Positions 1-9,782 of a DNA stretch of 31,478 nucleotides are shown here, piece by piece; position 1 is the stretch's first letter; each line of letters starts with the position of its first letter. Both the position numbers and the translations under genes were made by a program. This DNA comes from a virus. Below the pieces are notes generated by a model. The model ran no database searches. It was not told where the DNA came from and saw only the letters and a list, made by a program, of their open reading frames with translations. Location of the stretch: positions 1 to 31,478 of the IMG/VR virus record IMGVR_UViG_3300027844_000659; one strand, written 5' to 3'.

Positions 1-10
1 GGCGTTCGGA

Positions 11-2317
11 TTGTCTGACGAGGAGTCTTACAAGGCACAGGACGAGATATTTGCGCCCTTTGGGGAGGGGTTTGACAAGATCAACCCATACGGCATATTT
101 GACCTGGGAGCGTCATTCGACTACACCCCTGCACCGGATAATGCCGGGTACATAGGCACAGCACTCCACTATGTAGGCCAGTGGGGAGTGGGCATGCTTC
201 GTCACATGTCAACAGGAGAGGGCGCTGCTGGTACGGTTAGGTCTGTATTCCGTAGCGCTACTAACATCCTTGGCGAGCGTGAAGTAGCATTTGGCTTCTC
301 AGTATTCGAGGCGGCTAGTCAACAAGGCACAGCAGTCTTGAATGGTCTTGCTAATCTAAACCGTCCCGCTGACCACGAAGCCGCTTGGCAAGCAAGCGAC
401 AGCAACCTAGTAAATAGCCTTGGGCAAACAGCAGTGAGCATAGGCGTACTCCGTGACTACAACACATTGTTCTCTGCGTTCGACGGTGACTCACGAGGAC
501 GCTTCATGGATGCTATACGAGGGCCAGTAACCGAGATGCGTGGGCTTGAGAAACTTTCCAAGGTAGTGAAGTTGGACGACCCACAAGAGTCCATGATCCT
601 AAGTGAACTTATACGAGGGTCAGGAGAGTTTGGCGGAGATTTCCATGAGAAATACATGGGATACAACAGTACGTTCATGGATACCGTTGATCCAGATGGC
701 GATCACGCTGACGAGTTGCATAGGATGAAGGTCAATGGTGGAGTGTTCTGGAGTGACCGGGCAGGCACAGGCCACTTCAATCCCGAAGCAGGGCAACTTC
801 TCGTGGGCAACGCTGACATGGGTGGTGTCATAGGCTTCCTGGAAGTTGTGAACAGAGATCAAGACAACCTACGATACACACGACAAGAGGTTATGGCTGC
901 TAGGAAGTTCCTACTAGACCGGGACGAGATACCGCACGGCGCCCACCGCCTCATGAACACGGTACAGGACTTAATGGGGGACAAGCACCTTAGTAACCTT
1001 GATGCTGACGAAATACTTGGTGGCTGGCACGAGTTTAATCAACTACTACCTGGAGGTGACCCGCTTGAGTTTGCCGACGACTGGTACGATCACGCCCTAG
1101 CCTCTAATAAGAACATGCCGGAAGGTATGGTAGAGCAGTACGCTGACACAGTAAAGGACTACCTCGACTGGGCTAGGTCGAGCCCAAACATCAAGGAATC
1201 CCTACCGTCTATGGACCTGGAGGGGCTCAGTGATCGTCAGAAACTAACCATTGATCTCATGTCGTGGATCAGCATAGGTGCCCCCTCTGCCCATTCGGGA
1301 GAGCCACAAAGGAACAAGAAACTTTCGGACTTCTTCCCGACTACAGCGGAAGACCTAGTAACCGGGGCGAGTTTCCTTAGAGCAACGGGCATGTACATCA
1401 ATACAGTGAGCGAGGCGTATGGGTATAGGTTTGAGTTGAACCACGATACCCCGGAGTTCTTGATCCACTTGAGGGACGAGGGCATAGTGCCAAAGAACCA
1501 GGCTGAGTGGTCAACTGAGTACGGACTATTCTCTTCACGTCTGCCCAGGACGGTACGCAGTAGGTCTGGTGATTATGGAAAGTCAACCCGTGAGTTCCTA
1601 GCGGGGAATCTGGGCATAGACACACGTGGCGTGGGGAGAATAGAGCACATAGACCCCTCCCTTACTGGGCCTGACGAACTTGGTAAGGTCCAAGAGAACA
1701 GGGTTAGACCGTACTCCAAGGAAGAAATGAAGGTCCTGACTGAAAAAGCACTCAGGTATGAACTCGCAATACTAGTCGATGACCCCACGATACTTGCGGA
1801 TTTGAAGATCCCTTCACTGCCGTTCGCAACGAGAGGCATAGGGCACCGTACGAAAGTGGGCGGCCCTGATATCTGGATGCAAGACGAGCCGCAAGAGATG
1901 GGCATGGGTGCGTTCGCTAAGCCTGAACCAAAGAGTCGAGGACTTACCGGGGCAGAGGTAGTTGACGCACTCAGTGGAAGAAACGATATCCCTAACTGGG
2001 ATAAGCACATGTCTGCACCACTGAATCCGGAGCAAATCCTTGGGGACATTGCACAGAAGCAGTTTGACGTAAACGAGCAGATGGAACGGTATCGTATACG
2101 ACGAGACCAAGGCGAGGTTAGCCACCAATGGTGGTACCTCAAGAATGAAAGGCTGAAGCGTCAGTACGGGAGGCTGGAGAAGATGGTCCGTATGGTCCAG
2201 GTACATGGGCTATACTTAGAGCAGGTAGATAGAATGCCGTCCAGAGGGATATACAATGCCTCATGGGAGCACCATGCCAAGACGGTTGAGAAGATATTAA
2301 GGGAGATCAGTGACTGA
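11..2317 (+). CDS. Large virion-associated protein, possibly internal/ejection protein
   Basis: This is a 768-residue protein that I do not recognise by motif. It is soluble in appearance, rich in charged residues, and has no clear signal peptide or catalytic motif. It ends in a basic, helical tail (about residues 690-768). It overlaps the next gene by 8 bp, and that gene looks like a large podovirus internal virion protein, so a virion or DNA-ejection role is inferred from position only. A motif near residue 57 (WGVGMLRHMSTG) resembles WGRDFLSHMTAG near residue 80 of the next protein, which may reflect a shared structural element. The TTG start at base 11 is uncertain: the reading frame stays open to the window edge, so the protein may begin further upstream. 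Confidence 0.75.
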   Translation: MSDEESYKAQDEIFAPFGEGFDKINPYGIFDLGASFDYTPAPDNAGYIGTALHYVGQWGVGMLRHMSTGEGAAGTVRSVFRSATNILGEREVAFGFSVFEAASQQGTAVLNGLANLNRPADHEAAWQASDSNLVNSLGQTAVSIGVLRDYNTLFSAFDGDSRGRFMDAIRGPVTEMRGLEKLSKVVKLDDPQESMILSELIRGSGEFGGDFHEKYMGYNSTFMDTVDPDGDHADELHRMKVNGGVFWSDRAGTGHFNPEAGQLLVGNADMGGVIGFLEVVNRDQDNLRYTRQEVMAARKFLLDRDEIPHGAHRLMNTVQDLMGDKHLSNLDADEILGGWHEFNQLLPGGDPLEFADDWYDHALASNKNMPEGMVEQYADTVKDYLDWARSSPNIKESLPSMDLEGLSDRQKLTIDLMSWISIGAPSAHSGEPQRNKKLSDFFPTTAEDLVTGASFLRATGMYINTVSEAYGYRFELNHDTPEFLIHLRDEGIVPKNQAEWSTEYGLFSSRLPRTVRSRSGDYGKSTREFLAGNLGIDTRGVGRIEHIDPSLTGPDELGKVQENRVRPYSKEEMKVLTEKALRYELAILVDDPTILADLKIPSLPFATRGIGHRTKVGGPDIWMQDEPQEMGMGAFAKPEPKSRGLTGAEVVDALSGRNDIPNWDKHMSAPLNPEQILGDIAQKQFDVNEQMERYRIRRDQGEVSHQWWYLKNERLKRQYGRLEKMVRMVQVHGLYLEQVDRMPSRGIYNASWEHHAKTVEKILREISD

Positions 2318-5300
2318 TGGAATAGAACAGCCGGGCATCTATAGCAGACGTCCAGGCTACGCTATACCTCCAGGTGAACGACTAGACATGATCGACGCCG
2401 CCAAGGATGGGCCGTCGTTCTTCTCCACCTTTGCTGCACACAACCGTGAGTACCTTGGCGTAGGTGGCGTAGTGTCACGAGCCTATACCAACCCTGACTT
2501 GCTTCTCACGGGAAACGAGCCAGTGGTTACTGGTGTATACGAGTGGGGCAGGGACTTCCTGTCACACATGACTGCGGGCACTGATCAGCACGTTGCTGAA
2601 GGTATCAAAACGTACCTGGACGACTGGGCTGAGGAGGGCTTACAGACATTACGCACTGACGTTATGGGGTACACGCCTACTGAAGGTGACTACACCGGGA
2701 CGCTACCAAGGTTCTCAGACGACGAGCGAGCAGAAAGATTCATTGAACGCCTGAACGGAGAACTCACAGTAGAGGGTCGTGCTGCCCTTATCCGTATGTA
2801 CGAGCAGAGCCAAGCGGACCGGGAAACATTGCATGAGTCCGGCATAGGGTGGCAGTTACTTGCTGGCTTATCGAGTGCCGCCTGGGACGAACAGATATAC
2901 GCAGACTTCTTCATAACAAGGGGCGTACTCACCCGAGCCCGTGCTGCTGATGGTGCCAGCAAACTCTACACGATACTTGCAGCATCCTTTGCCGCCACTG
3001 CTGGTGCTGGTGCGACCTCCGCTGTGCGAGAGGCGATACTGTACCGTGGGATTGGCACCAGGACACCTAAGGAAGTCTACAACAACATCATATTCGAGAC
3101 AGCCTTCGGCGCTATCTTGAGTGGTGCCGCTGCAACAATGTCCGTTGGCTACAAGAGTGCTGTTCGTCGTCGCTTCGGTGAAGATACAGTGCCAGAGGCG
3201 TTAGACAGTGCTCGCTCAGTAATGCTAGACAACATAAAATCCCGTCCAGCATTGCAAGGTAAGGTAGAGTCGCTGATCGAATCCCTTCGTGCGGGTAGGA
3301 ACCTGGACGAAGACCTTGTTGGTGACGACGCATGGAACCAGATACTTGATGGCGTGAACAAGAACGTCGTTGAGTTGGTGGGCCTTAGGCGTGGGTCATG
3401 GGGCAACTTCTTCTTCAATAAGTTCTTCTTCTTCACCCCTAACATGCGTATGGCTATCAGCAAGAGTAAGGAAGCGAATCGTATCATCGACGTGTTCACC
3501 GACACTGCCCTTGTTAAGGAAGGCAGCGCACACGGCACAAGTCTTGAGAGATTGAAGGCCATGGTGGAACTGCACGCAGTTGGTATCCGTAGGTCGCAGC
3601 GGGCAATCTATGACAAAGCCAAGGATGAGGGTGCGAACTTCAGGCGTGACCTGCCTGTCATTGACTCAGGGTACGACCACTTCGACATAGCGGTGGAGAT
3701 GGCATACCGGAGACTAGACAACAACTTCAACCCCAACCTGACGATCATGGGTGCGGACGGTAGTGGTTTCCAGCCATTCAAGACGAGCGACGGGAAGCAA
3801 CTTAACCACGCTGCGGTAAAGGCTATCAAAGAAGCACGTAAGATGTTCGGCGAAGAGCAAGGGTTGTTCGACGACATGGTTGTACTCGCTGGCATGATGA
3901 CACGCAAGGAGGTCACTGATCGTAAGTTGTTCTACGTGAAGACACATGGTGAGAACTTCGTTCACCGTATCATTGACCGACAGGCGGTAGGCCAGAACCG
4001 TGGAGAGTTCCTGAAGTTACTCAAGGAGGGGTGGGAGGACCTCGCTAGCAAGCAACGACCTGAACTAGAGGAGTCACTCGGACGCCTACAGAAGGCAAAG
4101 TCCGAAGCCATTGAACACTTACGTGGATCGGAGGAGGGACTTAATGATCTGGTGGAGGCTAAGGAGGAACTCCGTGCCGCTCGTAGGAGAATCCGTGAGA
4201 TCGACAGGCAGATAAAAGAACAGAGAGACCTGGAGAGTAGTTCGTATGCTTCCTCTGACCTGCCCACTCATAAGGAGTCCGAGCGCAGCATGAGGGGCCT
4301 CTTCGGTGGATCGTACCGCTCGGCCAGGACAGTCAAGAATGATATCGGTGGCACTGTGGTTGTGGTGCGTAGGGGCGGGGACATCCACCCTGAGGTGCTT
4401 GGCACTGAGGGACTTGAGGATGGTTGGCACCTGTACTACATGCAAAAGGGGACAGAGACCACCGGGCGTGACTTGAAGGACACAGGTGTTAAGTACACTA
4501 AGAGTTTCCGAACCCTGAAGGAAGCAAAGGAGGTGATGTCTGACATAAGTGAGTTTGGCGACGAAGCGGTAAGCCGATTCGCTGACACATTTATGATCCA
4601 ACCCGGCGACTTGGCCTCTATGGTTGTACGTGAGAGCAGGATCGACAGACTTGCTGCGGTTGCTGCTGGTACATCCAATATGCCCGGCCTGGAGTCGAAG
4701 AAGAGTTCAGAGCAAGAGTTCATTGACGAAATGTTGCTGCTCATAGGTGACTCCGACGCAGAGTCAAGCATAAAGTCACGCAAACAGTTTATCCATGAGG
4801 CCGACGAGGCTATCGCTGGCAAGCAGGGAGAGATAGACAACCTAGTGTGGGACGAGGACAAGGCCGAGGCTGTGTGGAAGGGATGGGCAACACCGTCAGA
4901 AGGAGACGTGCTTTCCCTGGTTCATACCGACCCAACAATGCAACGCTCCCTGCTCATAGCGGACAAGTACGTCGAGAGGTTCCTTCGTATATCCTCAGAC
5001 GCACAGAGGCATAACTTCTACCAGGGGCTTGGCTTAAAGGTAGTTGCCTTCCATCGCCTTGCTCACGGGGACACGATCCAGTTCCAGAGGGAAACAAACC
5101 AGTTAATGGAGGAGGCCCACCGTATAGAGAGGTCGCTCCGTGAGACAGCCGACGACATGGCTGACGAGGAGATCGTAGCCAAGCACCTACGTGTCATAGA
5201 GATCGAAGACGAACTGGCCATACTAACCGAGACCCAACGTCTACGCATGGACGTACGCATGAATAGTTCTTATGGTAAAGAAGAACTACAAGTGATGCTG

Positions 5301-7361
5301 TCCAAGGTTACAAAGGTGACGGACGCATTACGCTCGGCACGAAAGGCTGTACGAAAGTTCGGTAGCGACGACGACGTGGACGCATTGTCTGCGACATACG
5401 ACAAGGCATACAAGGCGTACACGAAACTTAGCAAGAAGATTTCCAAGGGTGAGGTGCCCGGTTCAGTTGAGCCTGAGGGCAAGATCCGATCCGACCGCAT
5501 ACTGGAATGGTCAAGCAGCGAGCCGCCCTCCTCAACGATCCTCTCTGCCGTATCATCCAACAGGAGTATACACGCAGAGGTCATTGCTTGGCGCATGTCT
5601 AGAATAACTGACCGTGTAATCGAAGAGCGTACACACGCATGGCAAACGAGTATCAGCCAACTACCACACAAGTCGGTACTACTACGAGAGTACATCGAGA
5701 ACATCAAGGCTAACCCAAGCCAGGCTGCCAAGCACGGCAAGGTAAAGGACCAGGCTATCTCGGACCTGGACATAGTCCACCAGCGTATCTTCAATACATG
5801 GCAGCGGGTACCAGAGAACAGGCTATGGTCCGCTTCGGTCAACCTCGTACGTAACTACAACTTCGCCACCAACATGGGAGGCGTGACATTCTCTAGCCTA
5901 CCCGACATTGCCATGGGTCTGTTCGTTGCTGGCCCAGGCCCATTCCTTGCTGCCACCTACAAGTACGGCTTGTACAAGTTAAAGAGGATGATCACTAGCC
6001 TTCCACCAGAAGAGAGGTATTGGGTTCAAGACCTAATCTATGCTCAAGAGTTGGTCGGCACGAACATGCAGGGAAGGGCTGGCTCAATCGCAAGTGTCAA
6101 GGCTGAGATGGCAGGGAAGAGATCCTACTCAGCGACGGATAGGCTAGAGCAGACAAGTGAAGCAGTCGCCAACGCAACCACCAACCTTATCCTACTCAAC
6201 AGGTGGAACGGTTTCTGGAAGTCAGTCAACTCTCTTGCATCGGCCAGCCGTATATCACGTATCGCAGATGAGGTAGCAAGGGGTAAGAGCATTGATAGGT
6301 TCTGGGCCAACCGCCGGGGTGACAAGAGGTTCATTGACCACATGCGCCTGAACGAAAGGGACCTGCTTGACATAGCCAAACTGAATAAGAAGTTCGGTAG
6401 TGTTTACGAGAACGACATGGGAGGCAAGTTCTACCAAACAAAGGCGGAAGACTGGTCGGAAACTGTTGGTGTGTCACGGCGAAGGGCTATGGAACTGCGT
6501 GCCAGGGTGACCGCCTCCGTAACTACAGCGGGAGAAATGGGTATCATTACACCTGGAGCAGGCAACGTGCCCGGCATGGCAGACAGAACTATATTCGCAC
6601 GTGTAATGCTACAGTTCAAGAAGTTCTTCATTGTAGCAACCGAGCAGTTACTCATACCACTTGCGCAAAGGATGGGCTCGTTCGACCTAACTGCTTACGG
6701 GACAGCAGCAGGTCTCATGGTGGCGGGCACCATGGTCACGGCAGGTAAAGACGCCATGCGTGGGCGTGAAACCTTTCCGCATATCTCGGGTACGGGCGGG
6801 AGAGCAAGGGGAAGCACTAAAGAACAGTACTACGCAAACGTGGCCAAACTTGCCATGAACGCAGTAGACAGAAGCGGAGCCATGGCCATACTCAGCGAGC
6901 CATGGGGCATGCTAGAGAGCACCACGTACCCGCCTAGCGACATCATTACCCAGCAACTACTAGGATCCAACACGGGTGGTGGGCTGAGCAGGTCGCAGCA
7001 GAAGGGGTGGGTCGAGCAAATGATGGGGCCTACTGTTGGCAAGTTGCACGAGGCTTGGTGGATGGGCAACGAGGCGCTGCAAATGCTAGTCGGCAGTAAG
7101 CCCCTAGACGCCAAGCATTTGAGTAGAGGTAGGCGTTTCGTACCGTGGCAAAACGTGTTACCATTCACCCTCCTAGTGGACACTGGGCTATCCATGGGTG
7201 ACGCCTATGAGGCTCATAGTACAAGGTCACCTTGGCAGAAGAACTGGACGCCAGCCGACTTCTACTGGAAGAAGTTCAAGTTCATAGAGCACCGACTTGC
7301 ACCCCTGTTAATGGACGTAGACTTCACAAGGTACACACCCAAGACTAGCATAATGGAGTAG
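2310..7361 (+). CDS. Large internal virion (DNA ejection) protein
   Basis: This is a 1,683-residue protein, by far the largest in the window. Size, position after the tail region and composition match the big internal core proteins of podoviruses (the role of T7 gp16), which are ejected into the cell and help move DNA across the envelope. Visible features are small-residue hydrophobic stretches around residues 210-290, strongly charged coiled-coil regions around 585-650 and 930-1,050, a segment with a SSLPDIAMGL pattern near 1,190, and a C-terminal hydrophobic region near 1,430-1,480 preceded by MLQFKKFFIVATEQ. The FKxF pattern followed by a hydrophobic Ala/Gly segment is common near the C-terminus of such proteins. 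No lysozyme-type peptidoglycan hydrolase motif was found. Start is GTG at 2310 behind AAGGGAGATCA, inside the end of the previous gene. Confidence 0.8.
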   Translation: MTDGIEQPGIYSRRPGYAIPPGERLDMIDAAKDGPSFFSTFAAHNREYLGVGGVVSRAYTNPDLLLTGNEPVVTGVYEWGRDFLSHMTAGTDQHVAEGIKTYLDDWAEEGLQTLRTDVMGYTPTEGDYTGTLPRFSDDERAERFIERLNGELTVEGRAALIRMYEQSQADRETLHESGIGWQLLAGLSSAAWDEQIYADFFITRGVLTRARAADGASKLYTILAASFAATAGAGATSAVREAILYRGIGTRTPKEVYNNIIFETAFGAILSGAAATMSVGYKSAVRRRFGEDTVPEALDSARSVMLDNIKSRPALQGKVESLIESLRAGRNLDEDLVGDDAWNQILDGVNKNVVELVGLRRGSWGNFFFNKFFFFTPNMRMAISKSKEANRIIDVFTDTALVKEGSAHGTSLERLKAMVELHAVGIRRSQRAIYDKAKDEGANFRRDLPVIDSGYDHFDIAVEMAYRRLDNNFNPNLTIMGADGSGFQPFKTSDGKQLNHAAVKAIKEARKMFGEEQGLFDDMVVLAGMMTRKEVTDRKLFYVKTHGENFVHRIIDRQAVGQNRGEFLKLLKEGWEDLASKQRPELEESLGRLQKAKSEAIEHLRGSEEGLNDLVEAKEELRAARRRIREIDRQIKEQRDLESSSYASSDLPTHKESERSMRGLFGGSYRSARTVKNDIGGTVVVVRRGGDIHPEVLGTEGLEDGWHLYYMQKGTETTGRDLKDTGVKYTKSFRTLKEAKEVMSDISEFGDEAVSRFADTFMIQPGDLASMVVRESRIDRLAAVAAGTSNMPGLESKKSSEQEFIDEMLLLIGDSDAESSIKSRKQFIHEADEAIAGKQGEIDNLVWDEDKAEAVWKGWATPSEGDVLSLVHTDPTMQRSLLIADKYVERFLRISSDAQRHNFYQGLGLKVVAFHRLAHGDTIQFQRETNQLMEEAHRIERSLRETADDMADEEIVAKHLRVIEIEDELAILTETQRLRMDVRMNSSYGKEELQVMLSKVTKVTDALRSARKAVRKFGSDDDVDALSATYDKAYKAYTKLSKKISKGEVPGSVEPEGKIRSDRILEWSSSEPPSSTILSAVSSNRSIHAEVIAWRMSRITDRVIEERTHAWQTSISQLPHKSVLLREYIENIKANPSQAAKHGKVKDQAISDLDIVHQRIFNTWQRVPENRLWSASVNLVRNYNFATNMGGVTFSSLPDIAMGLFVAGPGPFLAATYKYGLYKLKRMITSLPPEERYWVQDLIYAQELVGTNMQGRAGSIASVKAEMAGKRSYSATDRLEQTSEAVANATTNLILLNRWNGFWKSVNSLASASRISRIADEVARGKSIDRFWANRRGDKRFIDHMRLNERDLLDIAKLNKKFGSVYENDMGGKFYQTKAEDWSETVGVSRRRAMELRARVTASVTTAGEMGIITPGAGNVPGMADRTIFARVMLQFKKFFIVATEQLLIPLAQRMGSFDLTAYGTAAGLMVAGTMVTAGKDAMRGRETFPHISGTGGRARGSTKEQYYANVAKLAMNAVDRSGAMAILSEPWGMLESTTYPPSDIITQQLLGSNTGGGLSRSQQKGWVEQMMGPTVGKLHEAWWMGNEALQMLVGSKPLDAKHLSRGRRFVPWQNVLPFTLLVDTGLSMGDAYEAHSTRSPWQKNWTPADFYWKKFKFIEHRLAPLLMDVDFTRYTPKTSIME

Positions 7362-7364
7362 GCA

Positions 7365-7583
7365 ATGGAAGACATACTAAAGGAACTTATCTTGCAGGCG
7401 CCTTGGGGCGTGGCTATACTGGTAGTAGTCATGTCGTTCCTCAGGTATCTCTCCAAGTATAACGAGGCAATGACCAGTGCCATGAGGGAGAATAGCCAGG
7501 TAATATGCAAGTTGGCCAACGCCTTGGCTAGGCTAGAAGAACGTGTAGAATCCATGCAGCAAGAACTAAGGAGTAAGAGATGA
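7365..7583 (+). CDS. Small membrane protein with coiled coil, holin candidate
   Basis: This 72-residue protein has one transmembrane helix (about residues 12-30, rich in Val, Leu and Ile) followed by a charged amphipathic helix with coiled-coil character (about 35-72) and a basic C-terminal end. One membrane helix plus a short coiled coil is typical of small phage lysis or membrane proteins (holin-like), but no family-specific motif is visible. It lies 3 bp after the large internal virion protein and overlaps the next membrane protein by 4 bp, so the two are probably translated together. The GGAG of the preceding stop region serves as ribosome-binding site. Holin is an inference from size, topology and pairing; a structural membrane anchor is an alternative. 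Confidence 0.75.
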   Translation: MEDILKELILQAPWGVAILVVVMSFLRYLSKYNEAMTSAMRENSQVICKLANALARLEERVESMQQELRSKR

Positions 7584-7918
7584 AGTTAGATAAAGAGTTA
7601 GTGTCGATTGGTTTCGGGTGGCTTGTGATCGTAGTCGCAGTGTTGATCGTATTCACTGCTGGCTGTGAAGTCGTAAGAGAAGTGGTGCTCGATCCGGCGG
7701 GTACTCCCACTGGCGTTGAGCGGGTTGTGGTTGAGGGACCGGGTGGTGACATGGTGGCAGTCACTCACGAAGTTATCGAACGGCTCGCCCCTCTGCTACC
7801 GGAGCCTTGGAACACAATCTTGACAGCGCTGGCCGCAGGTTTCACCGCCGTGTTCGGATCCTGGGTGTTCAGGTCTAAGAAGGACAAGAAGGATACCCTT
7901 TACAGAGAGAAGAAGTAA
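7580..7918 (+). CDS. Small two-segment membrane protein, possible lipoprotein
   Basis: This 112-residue protein has an N-terminal hydrophobic helix (about residues 8-28) that ends in FTAGC. That resembles a lipobox, but with Thr at -3 instead of the usual Leu/Val/Ile. A second hydrophobic segment lies at about 78-95 (ILTALAAGFTAVFGSWVF), and the tail is strongly basic (KKDKKD). The middle part is soluble and Val/Glu/Gly-rich. It sits directly after the holin-like gene (4-bp overlap) and one base before the next gene, so a role in lysis or envelope passage is possible. No endolysin or spanin signature is certain. Either a lipoprotein with an extra helix or a plain two-helix membrane protein fits. 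Confidence 0.72.
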   Translation: MKLDKELVSIGFGWLVIVVAVLIVFTAGCEVVREVVLDPAGTPTGVERVVVEGPGGDMVAVTHEVIERLAPLLPEPWNTILTALAAGFTAVFGSWVFRSKKDKKDTLYREKK

Positions 7919-8724
7919 TGTCTGTTATAGGCAAGGCTCTGCGGTCCCTCATGAAGGTGGCCCCTGCTGGTGGTCGCACCCGTACGTCCAGGAAACTACG
8001 TGGCATTGCTGCTGTTAGGAAGGATAAACTCAAGAAGTTTAAATCCCTGCGCAATGAAATGGACGAGGTGGTGGGGGCTAACCCGTCTCAGGGGTTCAAG
8101 GATATGCGAGCCCAACTGGACGTGGCGATAAAGGATAGAAGCCCCTCGATTGCCAGCCTCAAGCGGAGGTTTGCTACGAAGAAGTACAGGAAGGGGCCAC
8201 CGGGTCGGAGTCTACACATGATAAAACTAGAAGACGCACAAGGATCGTTGCACACATTGCCTCCTGGATGGGGGCGAGCGGAGCGGCTTGATAGGCGTGC
8301 GTCAGAGGCCCAGCGTAACGTTCGTATCGGAATGAACAAGGCCCGCAAAGAATACAACAATCACAAGGACTTCATCAGCCAGTACGACCACTTCGGAGGT
8401 CCAGGTAAGGTCACACTATCCGAAGCCATGCAACCGTTAGAGATCGGAGAGATGCTACTGCCTGAACAAGCACTCATGAGGTATGGACGGGAACTCTTTA
8501 GTATCAAGCACAACATGGGCGTTGAGATGCAAGTCTTCAAGCAACTGACTGACGGGTTCGGTACGCTGTTCGATGCGGGTACGAAGAGGGGCGGGATCGA
8601 CCCGGCGCCTGCACGTATGGCACATAGACTCCAGCGCATGAAGAGGCGAGCAGTGAAGAAGAAGGTTAAACAGGCTGCCTTCGTAGGTGCTGGCGCATAC
8701 GCAGCAACAAGAGAGAAGCACTAA
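7918..8724 (+). CDS. Basic phage protein, first of a pair with shared termini
   Basis: This is a 268-residue, Lys/Arg-rich protein of unknown function. Its N-terminus (MSVIGKALRSL, then a run of basic residues ending RKLRG) and C-terminus (a basic helix, then a small-residue stretch AAFVGAGAYAATRE) closely resemble the ends of the next protein, while the central parts differ. The C-terminal Ala/Gly helix after a basic patch could be a membrane or peptide-like element. The start ATG overlaps the previous stop (TAATG), and the stop overlaps the next start in the same way, so translation is coupled. A DNA-associated minor virion protein is plausible from the charge and position in the late region, but this is inference. 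Confidence 0.75.
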   Translation: MSVIGKALRSLMKVAPAGGRTRTSRKLRGIAAVRKDKLKKFKSLRNEMDEVVGANPSQGFKDMRAQLDVAIKDRSPSIASLKRRFATKKYRKGPPGRSLHMIKLEDAQGSLHTLPPGWGRAERLDRRASEAQRNVRIGMNKARKEYNNHKDFISQYDHFGGPGKVTLSEAMQPLEIGEMLLPEQALMRYGRELFSIKHNMGVEMQVFKQLTDGFGTLFDAGTKRGGIDPAPARMAHRLQRMKRRAVKKKVKQAAFVGAGAYAATREKH

Positions 8725-9782
8725 TGTCTATCATACGCAAGGCACTAAGAGGGCTTGGCATGGGTCTGGGCAGGAGTAGGGCCTCAAAGAAACTACGTGC
8801 AGTTCGCCGTGGTGCCACCTCTAAGCCCAGCCTCAAGAGCAAGTACGGTGCGAAGACACCTCGTACCTCCAAGGATATAGGCTGGACACCTAGTTCCTCC
8901 AAGGATATAGGTGTGAGACACCACAGAGGCACAAGCGTGACCTATGACCCCGACCTTCTTTCCATGAACCTTATAGCCAACGACTTCCCCGTCTCACAGA
9001 TGGGCCGGGCTGCTAAAGGGCTGCCGATGCACACCCAGTCAACTATTGAGGAAGATTTCGGACGTGCGCTGGCGAAGTTGGTTGGGCGGCCTATTCCCAA
9101 GAGATCCCCTCGGGGCATCGGAGACTATGTGGAAGGAAACGTTAAGGAATGGCTCGACAAGGCAGGGATACAGCACCCAGTTCACGAGAGGACTTGGGAA
9201 ACATTCGCTGGGGCAGCGCATGATCAGTCGGTTTCACTACGCAAGTTCTTCAATGAGTCAGCGAGGATTACTGGACAATCGAAACCCGACAGTCAAGTCG
9301 TAACAGATATGATAGAGGGGCTAGCCAGGAGCCATGGTAGAATGTCGGGCCCTCGTGATGCACTACAGAACCCGTTCGAGGGCATGCAGAATATAGTACA
9401 CCGTGCATTAGAGAAACAGAAGCGACCCGAGTTGCGAGTCTCTGCCATGAATAAGTACCACGGACCGTCGTTTGATGCGCCGAGCATGCCGGGACCCAGG
9501 GGTCACCTCAATACCCCCGCACCTAGTCTTAAGTTAGATACTGAGTTCAATAAGGCAATGATCCCCCATGGAGGGACGCCCTCCGAAGTAACGCTGAAAC
9601 AGTTTGGTAAGCCCTTAATGAGATGGTCCAGCCGACCGATGCAGTTGTCCGAAAGGCTACGTAGTTTCAAGAAGCAGAAGGCTAAGACACGTGCGAAGAA
9701 GGCTGCACAAATTGGCATGTATGCCGCAGCGGCGTACGGTACGGCTAGGTCTATCGGTTCGACACGTAAAGGCAGGGAGTAG
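8724..9782 (+). CDS. Basic phage protein, second of a pair with shared termini
   Basis: This is a 352-residue basic protein of unknown function. The N-terminus (MSIIRKALRGLG followed by ASKKLRAVRR) and the C-terminus (basic helix, then AAQIGMYAAAAYGTARS) match the terminal modules of the preceding gene, which suggests duplication followed by divergence of the middle. Near residues 48-62 a ten-residue unit containing SKDIG occurs twice; in the DNA the 16-bp word CCTCCAAGGATATAGG repeats exactly 30 bp apart. The gene overlaps its neighbours by one base on each side. It probably belongs to the late virion gene set, but no enzyme motif or known fold was seen. Confidence 0.75.
   Translation: MSIIRKALRGLGMGLGRSRASKKLRAVRRGATSKPSLKSKYGAKTPRTSKDIGWTPSSSKDIGVRHHRGTSVTYDPDLLSMNLIANDFPVSQMGRAAKGLPMHTQSTIEEDFGRALAKLVGRPIPKRSPRGIGDYVEGNVKEWLDKAGIQHPVHERTWETFAGAAHDQSVSLRKFFNESARITGQSKPDSQVVTDMIEGLARSHGRMSGPRDALQNPFEGMQNIVHRALEKQKRPELRVSAMNKYHGPSFDAPSMPGPRGHLNTPAPSLKLDTEFNKAMIPHGGTPSEVTLKQFGKPLMRWSSRPMQLSERLRSFKKQKAKTRAKKAAQIGMYAAAAYGTARSIGSTRKGRE
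8866..8911 (+). repeat. Two-copy in-frame direct repeat inside a basic protein gene
   Basis: The 16-bp word CCTCCAAGGATATAGG occurs at 8866-8881 and 8896-8911, exactly 30 bp apart. It encodes a ten-residue repeat around SKDIG. The exact DNA identity suggests a recent in-frame duplication. Confidence 0.85.

Noticed and set aside
1573-2142. 189-residue minus-strand frame opposite the first gene
   Set aside because: Low-complexity, Ser/Pro-rich shadow of the plus-strand gene with no ribosome-binding site and no neighbours on that strand.
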